NCBI GenBank assembly: GCA_023144145.1
Contig: JAGLGG010000036.1
Coordinates: 1-15,310 of the forward strand
Source: Anaerolineales bacterium
GTDB lineage: Bacteria > Chloroflexota > Anaerolineae > Anaerolineales > E44-bin32
Direction of reading: 5' to 3'
Length of the DNA: 15,310 nt
The notes under the pieces are model-generated. The model was not told the DNA's origin and did no database searches. It was given only the letters and a program-made list of their open reading frames with translations. The position numbers and the translations under genes were made by a program. Shown piece by piece: positions 7,119 to 13,278 of this stretch (its first letter is position 1; every line of letters begins with the position of its first letter).

Positions 7119-7646
7119 ATGATCGATTTTTCCATAATCCCGCCTTTACTACTTACCGTAGGTATCTTCTTTTTGCGCGTTACCGACATGTCGCTCGACA
7201 CTCTTAGAGTGCTGTTTGTTATTCGCGGAAGACGACCCCTAGCGTGGGTTTTGGGATTCATGCAATCCGCGTTGTGGGTCATCGCAATCACCAGCGTTCT
7301 CAACAACCTTGATAACCCTTGGAATATTGTCGCCTACGCGAGTGGGTTTGCCACTGGCAATGTCGTAGGTATGATCATCGAAGAACGCCTTGCCATTGGT
7401 CATTCACATTTGAGAATCATTAGTTCGCGCAGAGGCGATGCCATCGTCGAAGCAGTTCGTGCTGCAGGGTACGCCGCAACAGAAGTCGCTGGTCGGGGTA
7501 AAGACGGAACGGTGGCATTGATAAGCTGCAGCGTCCGGAGGAGGGATATCTCCAGAGTACAGAAGGAGATATATAAAGTAGATCCCGACGCATTTGTAAC
7601 CCTGGAGGAGATTCGACCCCTACATCGAGGATATTGGCGTGCCTGA
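7119..7646 (+). CDS. UPF0316 family membrane protein (DUF5698 + DUF2179), copy 1
   Basis: This is a 175-residue protein. Three hydrophobic segments occupy roughly residues 6-28, 38-60 and 68-86. They include LRVLFVIRGRRPLAWVLGF and YASGFATGNVVGMIIEE, the hallmarks of the UPF0316/YebE family. The soluble C-terminal DUF2179 domain (about 95-165) contains LRIISSRRGDAIVEAVR and DPDAFVTLEE. The family is widespread and uncharacterised; the membrane-plus-small-ligand-domain layout hints at a regulated membrane component, but no activity is known. The ATG at 7119 has no strong Shine-Dalgarno. A paralogue of the same layout follows after 80 bp in the same orientation, indicating a tandem duplication. 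Confidence 0.87.
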   Translation: MIDFSIIPPLLLTVGIFFLRVTDMSLDTLRVLFVIRGRRPLAWVLGFMQSALWVIAITSVLNNLDNPWNIVAYASGFATGNVVGMIIEERLAIGHSHLRIISSRRGDAIVEAVRAAGYAATEVAGRGKDGTVALISCSVRRRDISRVQKEIYKVDPDAFVTLEEIRPLHRGYWRA

Positions 7647-7726
7647 ACTATCTCTCCACATCGTCAACTTCTGTTCAGGTTAGCCAGAAAATTTTGGGTC
7701 GAACATCGCATTTTTAGGACGGTTAG

Positions 7727-8257
7727 ATGGTTGGAATAAGTTGGGCCAACATCCCCGATGTCTACCTCCCTCTAATCATTTATGGGTTGCGTACATTCGA
7801 TTTAACGGTAGCAACGCTTAGGATGCTTTTGGTCGTTCGGGGGCGAAAGAAACTGGCTTGGGTCTTCGGGTTCATTCAGTCAGCTTCTTTTATCCTCGGA
7901 ATTGTTGGGGTGCTTGGAAATCTTCAAAACCCGTTGAATTTGATTGCCTATGCGGCCGGCTTTGCGACAGGCAATGTTATTGGGATCACCATCGAAGCAA
8001 AACTTGCACCGGGCCAGAGTTTGTTGAGAATTATCAGCTCTAGGATGGGGGCCCTTCTGACAGAGTCACTGCGCAGTTTTGGACATGGCGTGACAGAAGT
8101 TCCAGGGCACGGAATGGGTGGAACTGTAAGCTTGATATATTGCTACGTCCCAAGGCGTGAGGTCAATTCAACCAAAGTGGAAATCCTTACCCTAGATCCT
8201 GAAGCCTTCGTCACAGTTCAGAACGTACGACAAATGCGAGGCGGTTGGTGGGCATAG
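7727..8257 (+). CDS. UPF0316 family membrane protein (DUF5698 + DUF2179), copy 2
   Basis: This is a 176-residue paralogue of the preceding gene. The two proteins align end to end without obvious large gaps, sharing blocks such as VRGRKKLAWVFGFIQSA, AYAAGFATGNVIG, LRIISSR and DPEAFVTVQ. The DUF2179 part is less alike than the membrane part. AGGA at 7716-7719 lies seven bases before the ATG. The two copies are diverged enough to have been retained for some time, possibly as a heteromeric pair, which is my inference. The downstream spacer contains a GGAGAG/CTCTCC hairpin (8324-8341) before the next promoter. Confidence 0.87.
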   Translation: MVGISWANIPDVYLPLIIYGLRTFDLTVATLRMLLVVRGRKKLAWVFGFIQSASFILGIVGVLGNLQNPLNLIAYAAGFATGNVIGITIEAKLAPGQSLLRIISSRMGALLTESLRSFGHGVTEVPGHGMGGTVSLIYCYVPRREVNSTKVEILTLDPEAFVTVQNVRQMRGGWWA

Positions 8258-8398
8258 TGAAGAACAATCGCTCGCTTAGCCATTCTTGAATCAAATCGAA
8301 AGAGGCAAAGATAGCGATTAAGTGGAGAGGAGAAACTCTCCCACAACATAAAATGATTTGATCACGCAATCCTTGTTCTTAGCAGTGAATCAACCTGT

Positions 8399-8427
8399 TT
8401 GCATGAGGTTTTTTCTACAGGTATAAT
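8399..8427 (+). promoter_or_regulatory. Sigma70-type promoter for the DUF4388-GTPase pair
   Basis: A perfect TATAAT at 8422-8427 is preceded, after exactly 17 bases, by TTGCAT at 8399-8404. Transcription would begin near 8434, about 28 bases before the preferred start codon. The promoter overlaps a possible 21-residue N-terminal extension of the reading frame and therefore argues against that extension. Confidence 0.6.
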
Positions 8428-8461
8428 CCCAAAACTTGGCAAGGAGTATATCGAGGCCTCC

Positions 8462-9277
8462 ATGGCGCTTAAGGGTAACCTGCGCGATTTCAGCGTCACC
8501 CAGTTACTTAATCTCATCAACCTAGCCCGCAAAACCGGCACTCTGACAATTGAAGGGCCGACTGAGGCGGCCTGGGTTTCATTTCGTGATGGGAAGCTGA
8601 TCTATGCTCAGTTGGGTAATGAGGATGGCACGCTCGTTGGAATTCTTCTCAGAGGGGGTCTGGTATCCGCACGCCAGGCCAGAGCCATAAAGACCCACGC
8701 CTCAGATAAAAACGATAAAGAGTTAGGACTACTGCTCATCAATGCCGGTTATTTGGTCCAACAAAGTATATTAGCCAGCATTCGACAGTATTTCCTGGAT
8801 ATTGTCTACAAACTCTTCAACTGGGGTGAAGGTTTCTTCCGCTTTGATGCAGGAGTGTTGCCACCTGAGGGAAGGATAACGATCCGTCTAAATTTAGAAA
8901 ACATCATCATCGAAGGTTCACGTAGGATGCGTGAATGGGAGAAGTTAAAGGATGAAGTTCCCAACCTCGAGATGGCCCTAGATTTTGTTGAAAGACCTGG
9001 GGCAAATATCAGGGATGTGAACCTAAATGTAGAGGAATGGAAAGTTGTTTCTTACGTAAACCCCAAGAACACGATCGCTCAAATCGCCAAAGCCAACCAA
9101 ATGAATGACCTTGAGATTCGAAGAGTCGTGTATGGGTTGTTGCATGCTGGATTAGTAGAAGTTGTTCGCCCGGATGGGATGCCAATACCTGCACGCGTGA
9201 AACAGTTTAAGCCCATCGACGAAGGACAAAGAGTTTCGCTGGTCAACCGCTTGATACAGCGTATCCGATCATTGTAG
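8462..9277 (+). CDS. DUF4388 (PATAN-type) domain protein
   Basis: This is a 271-residue cytosolic protein. It opens with MALKGNLRDFSVTQLLNLI and LARKTGTLTIEG, the standard start of DUF4388 domains (residues 1-~100). A middle helical region (FNWGEGFFRFDAG near 120-135) and a C-terminal winged-helix-like part (about 190-245, TIAQIAKANQMNDLEIRRVVYGLL) follow. DUF4388 proteins are associated with response regulators, gliding motility and small-GTPase modules; no enzymatic activity is expected. The frame stays open upstream to a TTG at 8399, but family homology starts at 8462 and a promoter lies inside the extension. AAGGAG (8441-8446) is rather far from this ATG, and GAGG (8453-8456) is closer. 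The GTPase gene follows after 13 bp, so a functional partnership is likely. Confidence 0.88.
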   Translation: MALKGNLRDFSVTQLLNLINLARKTGTLTIEGPTEAAWVSFRDGKLIYAQLGNEDGTLVGILLRGGLVSARQARAIKTHASDKNDKELGLLLINAGYLVQQSILASIRQYFLDIVYKLFNWGEGFFRFDAGVLPPEGRITIRLNLENIIIEGSRRMREWEKLKDEVPNLEMALDFVERPGANIRDVNLNVEEWKVVSYVNPKNTIAQIAKANQMNDLEIRRVVYGLLHAGLVEVVRPDGMPIPARVKQFKPIDEGQRVSLVNRLIQRIRSL

Positions 9278-9290
9278 GTAGGAACCACTC

Positions 9291-9824
9291 ATGCAAACCG
9301 TAAAAATGGTAGTGACAGGACCATTCAACGCAGGAAAAACCGCCTTCATCCAGGCAGTGAGTGAGATTGACGTCGTCTCAACAGAGAGGAAAATCTCATC
9401 TGAGGCTGAACGAATTAAAGAGACCACAACAGTGGCGATGGATTTTGGACGGATTACGGTTGATGACGACCTTGTTCTTTACCTCTTTGGCACACCCGGT
9501 CAGAAACGCTTCGACTTCATGTGGGAGATCCTTTCAGAGGGAATGCTGGGCTTCATCGTCATAGTAGATAGTGCACGGCCTGAAACATTTCGCGAAGCGA
9601 AGAGTATATTGGAAACTTTCCGAGCCTATGCTCCAACACCTTATGTGGTAGCCGCGAACAAGCAGGATATGCCAGACGCCTGGGATGTTGAAGACTTGCG
9701 AATCGCCTTGAGAATTGACAGTAAAATCAAACTGCTCCCCTGTGTCGCTCCGGATAAGGAATCTGTAAAAGCAATTTTACTTGAGCTCTTATACAGCATC
9801 CTTGAGGAGATGAACGAGAAGTAG
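9291..9824 (+). CDS. Ras-like small GTPase (MglA/CvnD-type)
   Basis: This is a 177-residue single-domain P-loop GTPase. The G1 loop GPFNAGKT is at 10-17, a TTTVAMDFG switch-I region follows, and the G4 motif NKQD is at 123-126. The G3 motif reads GTPGQ (67-71) rather than DxxGQ, as is usual in this bacterial family whose members act as polarity or signalling switches with DUF4388 and Roadblock/LC7 partners. GGTAGGA at 9277-9283 serves as ribosome binding site and overlaps the stop codon of the DUF4388 gene, so the two are surely co-transcribed. No Roadblock gene is present on either side. The unit ends just before the promoter of the thiamine locus. Confidence 0.92.
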   Translation: MQTVKMVVTGPFNAGKTAFIQAVSEIDVVSTERKISSEAERIKETTTVAMDFGRITVDDDLVLYLFGTPGQKRFDFMWEILSEGMLGFIVIVDSARPETFREAKSILETFRAYAPTPYVVAANKQDMPDAWDVEDLRIALRIDSKIKLLPCVAPDKESVKAILLELLYSILEEMNEK

Positions 9825-9839
9825 TTCCACACCCCTTTC

Positions 9840-9868
9840 TTGACCCTCAAATTCCGCTAGAGTATACT
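9840..9868 (+). promoter_or_regulatory. Sigma70-type promoter of the thiamine locus
   Basis: TTGACC (9840-9845) and TATACT (9863-9868) are separated by exactly 17 bases, and each matches consensus at five of six positions. Transcription should start near 9875, about ten bases before the riboswitch aptamer, giving a leader of roughly 165 nucleotides. It begins right after the GTPase stop codon. Confidence 0.75.
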
Positions 9869-9885
9869 GATCAATAGACATAAGA

Positions 9886-9985
9886 ACGTTCCACGGGGAG
9901 CCCAGTGAACTGGGCTGAGAGAAGGGCTTATAAAGACTTCGACCCGCTGAACCTGATCCGGATAATGCCGGCGGAGGGATGGCGT
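9886..9985 (+). promoter_or_regulatory. TPP riboswitch aptamer (THI element)
   Basis: All conserved core segments of the thiamine pyrophosphate riboswitch occur in order. GGGGAGC starts at 9895. The short P3 hairpin pairs AGCCCAG (9899-9905) with CTGGGCT (9910-9916). CTGAGA is at 9915-9920, ACCTGATCCGGATAATGCC starts at 9951, and GCGGAGGGA ends at 9979. P1 closes through CCA/TGG (9891-9893 with 9980-9982) and ACG/CGT (9886-9888 with 9983-9985) with a TT bulge. It senses TPP and controls the thiamine pyrophosphokinase gene 57 bases downstream. High TPP should favour the downstream terminator. One possible competing pairing is GGGAG (9896-9900) with CTCCC (10014-10018). Confidence 0.96.
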
Positions 9986-9991
9986 GTAAGA

Positions 9992-10007
9992 AGTGCCGGA
10001 CGGCACT
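9992..10007 (+). other. Linker hairpin of the riboswitch expression platform
   Basis: AGTGCC (9992-9997) pairs with GGCACT (10002-10007) around a GGAC loop, between the TPP aptamer and the terminator. It has no T-tract. It may spatially separate the two structures or take part in antitermination; which of these cannot be decided from the sequence. Confidence 0.5.
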
Positions 10008-10010
10008 CAG

Positions 10011-10041
10011 TCACTCCCGAAGACGGGGGTGATTTTTTTTT
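10011..10041 (+). terminator. Riboswitch-controlled intrinsic terminator with embedded Shine-Dalgarno
   Basis: TCACTCCCG (10011-10019) and CGGGGGTGA (10024-10032) form a 9-bp stem with one G-U pair and an AAGA loop, followed by nine T residues (10033-10041). The T-tract directly abuts the ATG at 10042. The 3' arm contains GGGGGTGAT, which matches the extended anti-Shine-Dalgarno complement GGAGGTGAT at eight of nine positions and sits eight bases from the ATG. The hairpin would therefore both end transcription and hide the ribosome binding site. Confidence 0.88.
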
Positions 10042-10698
10042 ATGACAAATACATTCATTCTGCTTTCAAACGGTGAATTAGAGCAGCCAGCTTTTCTCAA
10101 ACATCGTCTGGGAAATCTGTCCGACGCAACTGTCATCGCGGTTGATGGTGGTTTTCGACATGCCAGAGAACTAGGTCTGAAAGTTGATGTTCTCGTCGGC
10201 GATATGGATTCGGTTGATGATCAGAACAAGAACCTGGCAGCTGAACAAGGTGTGACCACACTCAGATTCCCCGAAGCGAAGGACGAAACTGATCTGGAAC
10301 TGGCCTTGCTGCATACCGTAAAGTTAGGAGCGGATGAGATTATTATCCTTGGCGCGCTTGGCGGCAGATTGGATATGAGTCTGGCAAACATTCTGCTGCT
10401 GACCCACCCACAGCTAATGAACGTTCAAGTTGAACTCTGGGCTGGCAATCAAACTGCGTGGCTGTTACGCCCGCCGGGTGGGAGCATCCCTGGTGAACCA
10501 GGGGATACGGTCAGCCTGATCCCTATGGTTGAGGATGCCACAGATATTTCAACAACCGGTTTTACATACGCTTTAGAGAATGACGTTCTAGCCTTAGGTA
10601 CAGTGCGTGGTGTGAGCAACGTCATCACGGAGCAAGAGGCGCGTATAGAGTTCGGTTCGGGATCGCTTTTAATTGTTCATACCCCAGGTCGAGCCTAG
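10042..10698 (+). CDS. thiN: Thiamine pyrophosphokinase
   Basis: This is a 218-residue cytosolic enzyme that transfers pyrophosphate from ATP to thiamine, giving TPP in one step. The N-terminal catalytic domain shows AVDGG (33-37), VGDMDS (52-57), KDETD (80-84) and GALGGRLD (104-111). These are the nucleotide- and metal-binding motifs of the TPK family. The C-terminal beta domain that completes the thiamine site (about 140-215) includes GDTVSLIP and VRGVSN. The residue after GGRLD is M112 where many homologues have His. The length is normal. The ATG follows the riboswitch terminator immediately. It heads the locus, 85 bp before the thiamine-binding protein gene. Confidence 0.95.
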   Translation: MTNTFILLSNGELEQPAFLKHRLGNLSDATVIAVDGGFRHARELGLKVDVLVGDMDSVDDQNKNLAAEQGVTTLRFPEAKDETDLELALLHTVKLGADEIIILGALGGRLDMSLANILLLTHPQLMNVQVELWAGNQTAWLLRPPGGSIPGEPGDTVSLIPMVEDATDISTTGFTYALENDVLALGTVRGVSNVITEQEARIEFGSGSLLIVHTPGRA

Positions 10699-10783
10699 AT
10701 GGCACCAAAAGATTGCCAATACCAACCCGCCACCACGAAACACTTCACAACCGCTCACGAGTGTGTTGAAAGGAGTTCGTCCG

Positions 10784-11089
10784 ATGGAACTGGATGAAAA
10801 TCGAGTGGTAAATGTCTCTGTTCAAGTCTTGCCACTTGTAGAGGATGTCTATCCCATTGTTGACCATGCGATAAATGTTATCGCCCAAAGTGGGGTGAGG
10901 TACGAAGTGGGTCCCATGGAAACGGTCATGGAGGGTCAGTTAGATCAGCTCATCTCGGTCGCCAAAGCAGCGCACCTTGCCTGCTTCGAAGCAGGCGCAG
11001 AACAAGTCGTCACGATTATAAAAATTGGGGATCATCTTCAGGGCACAACGATCGACGAGAAAGTTGGAAAGTATAGGACAGGAGAATGA
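10784..11089 (+). CDS. MTH1187/YkoF-type thiamine-binding protein
   Basis: This is a 101-residue soluble protein of the Thiamine_BP (DUF77) family, whose members form ferredoxin-like oligomers that bind thiamine or its hydroxymethylpyrimidine part. Recognisable blocks are VNVSVQVLPL at the start, GVRYEVGPMETVMEG in the middle, and VTIIKIGDH near the end. The start at 10784 is set by GAAAGGAG (10768-10775) eight bases upstream and by family length, although the frame is open further back to 10673. Its stop overlaps the permease start (ATGA at 11086-11089), indicating translational coupling. Its likely job is holding or delivering imported thiamine or its precursor in the cytosol, inferred from context and from YkoF of Bacillus. 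Confidence 0.9.
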   Translation: MELDENRVVNVSVQVLPLVEDVYPIVDHAINVIAQSGVRYEVGPMETVMEGQLDQLISVAKAAHLACFEAGAEQVVTIIKIGDHLQGTTIDEKVGKYRTGE

Positions 11090-11949
11090 ATGACCCCTCA
11101 AGTTCCAGAACGATAGACAGTGCCTTAAGACAACCCGAAGCGCGATCCACACCAAAAGTGTTACGTTGGTCTAGAGATGTGACCCCACCGGTGCTCCTGA
11201 TGCTGTTCGTTCTTGCCACATGGCACGTTGTCAGTCTTCGGAGTGGTTTATCAGCCTTCATTCTTCCATCACCCACACAAGTCCTCCAAGCCGCGTGGGA
11301 AACCAGAGATTTATTAGGACCGGCGATCGGCACGACGATGATTGAGACCGTCATCGGTTTGATTGTGGCCATTCTGCTTGGGATAGCTTTTGCTGCTGCA
11401 ATGGATTTTTCTTCCTTTCTGCGCAGAGCCCTTTACCCTATTCTCGTCACCTCTCAGACGGTACAAATTCTCGCTATCGCCCCCTTGTTGATCATATGGT
11501 TTGGATTCGGTTTGTTGCCCAAAGTAATTATTGTTGTATTGGTTTGCTTCTTTCCCATGGCAGTGAGCACAGCAGATGGATTAGCATCAGCAGATCCTGA
11601 CCATGTCGCATTGCTCAAGACCATGGGAGCAAAACGCAGTCAAATATGGCGCTTGGTGCGATTGCCCTCCGCCCTACCTTCCTTCTTTTCCGGGCTGCGA
11701 ATCGCAGTGACCTACAGCGTTGTGGGCGCAACGATTGGTGAGTGGGTTGGCGGATCAGCGGGATTGGGTCTTTATATGTTGCGCTCAAAGAATGCCCTCG
11801 CAACAGACCAGGTGTTTGTTGCCATTGTGATCACCTCTGCACTCAGCATTGGATTATTCGCCTTGATTTACTTCTTGGAAAGGGCACTTCTGCCATGGTA
11901 CTACTCGGCACAACGGACGGAGCACTGGGAGGGAACAGGGATTTTCTAA
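11086..11949 (+). CDS. ABC transporter permease (ThiX-like, SsuC/TauC family)
   Basis: This is a 287-residue integral membrane protein with about six helices after a ~40-residue hydrophilic N-terminus (first helix near 42-52). The cytoplasmic EAA loop that docks with the ATPase reads LLKTMGAKRSQIWRLVRLP, with the conserved G. This is the BPD_transp_1 fold used by taurine, sulfonate and thiamine-precursor importers. The specificity assignment rests on the overlap with the thiamine-binding protein gene, the upstream TPP riboswitch and the downstream THI5-like binding protein. AGGA (11075-11078) lies seven bases from the ATG. A 279-bp spacer separates it from its lipoprotein partner, which is unusual for one transporter. 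Confidence 0.9.
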   Translation: MNDPSSSRTIDSALRQPEARSTPKVLRWSRDVTPPVLLMLFVLATWHVVSLRSGLSAFILPSPTQVLQAAWETRDLLGPAIGTTMIETVIGLIVAILLGIAFAAAMDFSSFLRRALYPILVTSQTVQILAIAPLLIIWFGFGLLPKVIIVVLVCFFPMAVSTADGLASADPDHVALLKTMGAKRSQIWRLVRLPSALPSFFSGLRIAVTYSVVGATIGEWVGGSAGLGLYMLRSKNALATDQVFVAIVITSALSIGLFALIYFLERALLPWYYSAQRTEHWEGTGIF

Positions 11950-12060
11950 CGGTCTGAAGCTTTGGAGGGAGGCAAGATGACAATCGGGCTTTGCCGTTCT
12001 CTAGCGAAGAAATGGGGCTGTTTAAAAAGTTCATTTAGATGTCATTTGACTTCACCAAAA

Positions 12061-12114
12061 CCAGTGTAAGGGCGACTGGTGACGTGCGTTAGCACGCGTC
12101 GCCCCTACAACTGG
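12061..12114. repeat. Palindromic repeat inside the thiamine transporter locus
   Basis: CCAGT (12061-12065) pairs with ACTGG (12110-12114). GTAAGGGCGAC (12066-12076) pairs with GTCGCCCCTAC (12098-12108) with one mismatch, and CGTGC/GCACG (12083-12087 with 12092-12096) closes an inner hairpin with a GTTA loop. There is no T-tract. The rest of the 11950-12228 spacer shows no gene. It looks like an inserted REP or miniature element. It may weaken read-through or stabilise the upstream mRNA end. Confidence 0.65.
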
Positions 12115-12228
12115 GGATTAATAACCTTAAGCCATTGACAACCCTGTCTCTGATAAATTGACTGATGAGGGAAAACCTTTTGGGACTGCCCCCACCGCTC
12201 AGTGAAACATCTGTAAAAGGAATGAAAC

Positions 12229-13227
12229 ATGAAGAAAATTATATTTCTAATAACGATGGTCATCGTCACAGTTGGGCTAGGATCGTGTAATGCTCGAGAA
12301 ACATCTGGGGAGCCAGGCATTGAAGAATTAACCAAAATAACACTCATGCTTGACTGGGTTCCCAACACCAATCACACAGGTATCTTCGTTGCACAAGCCA
12401 AGGGTTATTTCACCGATGCGGGACTCGATATCAATATCATCCAACCAGGGGAGGTGTACGCTGAGCAAGCTGTGATAAGCGGTGTTGTCGATTTTGGAAT
12501 TAGCTTCCAGGAACAGGTCACATTAGCACGAGCCGATGATGTACCCCTTGTTTCCATCGCCGCGATCATCCAGCACAACACATCCGGATTTGCCTCACGC
12601 GGCGAGCTAGATGTCAGCACACCTAAGGATTGGGAGGGCTTACGCTACGGATCCTTCGGCAGCCCCTTCGAAGAACCGACCTTGGAGGTGCTGATGGATT
12701 GTGCTTCAGGGGATTTCTCCTCCCTGGAGGTAGTAAGTACTGGCTATGCTGACCCTTTGGCGTTGTTGGACGAGGCTCAAACCGATTTAGCCTGGATTTT
12801 TTACGCATGGCAGGGAACACAAGCTGAACTCCAGGGAATCGATCTCAACATTGTGATGATGGAGGATTGGTTCGACTGTGTTCCGGATTACTACACGCCA
12901 GTCCTTGTTACGAGCGAAGCGACCATCAGCGAACGCCCCAGAGTCGTAGGTGCTTTCCTCTCGGCGATCTCAAATGGTTACCAATTTGCCATCGACAATC
13001 CGGACCAGGCAGCTGATATCCTACTATCCGCAGCACCTGAGTTGGATGATGAATTGGTTCGACAGAGCCAGGCCTGGCTCTCACCGCGCTACCAAGCAGA
13101 TGCACTCCGTTGGGGCGAACAGCAAACAAATGTATGGTCGGATTACTCCAGCTGGATGGCGGAGCACGGAATCATTTCGGAACCCATTGATGCGGAGTCG
13201 GCATTCACGAATGCACATTTGCCGTAA
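12229..13227 (+). CDS. NMT1/THI5-like substrate-binding lipoprotein (ThiY-like)
   Basis: This is a 332-residue extracytoplasmic binding protein. A hydrophobic signal peptide ends in the lipobox LGSC, with C20 as the predicted lipidated residue. The mature protein begins the NMT1/THI5 fold with TLMLDWVPNTNHTGIFVAQ and KGYFTDAGLDINIIQPG, the signature of ThiY-type proteins that bind formylaminopyrimidine or related thiamine precursors. AYAEQAV-like and VDFGISFQEQ segments line the expected ligand cleft. AAAAGGA (12215-12221) lies seven bases before the ATG. The ATPase gene follows after 51 bp. It should deliver its ligand to the permease encoded at 11086-11949. Thiamine, HMP or formylaminopyrimidine are all possible ligands; sequence alone does not decide. 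Confidence 0.92.
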   Translation: MKKIIFLITMVIVTVGLGSCNARETSGEPGIEELTKITLMLDWVPNTNHTGIFVAQAKGYFTDAGLDINIIQPGEVYAEQAVISGVVDFGISFQEQVTLARADDVPLVSIAAIIQHNTSGFASRGELDVSTPKDWEGLRYGSFGSPFEEPTLEVLMDCASGDFSSLEVVSTGYADPLALLDEAQTDLAWIFYAWQGTQAELQGIDLNIVMMEDWFDCVPDYYTPVLVTSEATISERPRVVGAFLSAISNGYQFAIDNPDQAADILLSAAPELDDELVRQSQAWLSPRYQADALRWGEQQTNVWSDYSSWMAEHGIISEPIDAESAFTNAHLP

Positions 13228-13278
13228 GTACAAGAAACGGACTGCGGCTCGAAAAACCTGGCCTAATCAGGGAGAATT

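Noticed and set aside
9489..9503. Loss of the G3 aspartate (GTPGQ) as a sign of a dead GTPase
   Set aside because: The GTPGQ-type motif is normal for this bacterial small-GTPase family, and G1 and G4 motifs are intact.
10673..10783. N-terminal extension of the thiamine-binding protein to 10673
   Set aside because: The extension overlaps the kinase gene end and has no family similarity; a strong GAAAGGAG sits at the right distance from the ATG at 10784.
12135..12163. TTGACA in the permease-lipoprotein spacer as a -35 box for a second promoter
   Set aside because: At 16-18 bp spacing no sequence resembling TATAAT follows; TAAATT-like bases are only 11-13 bp away.
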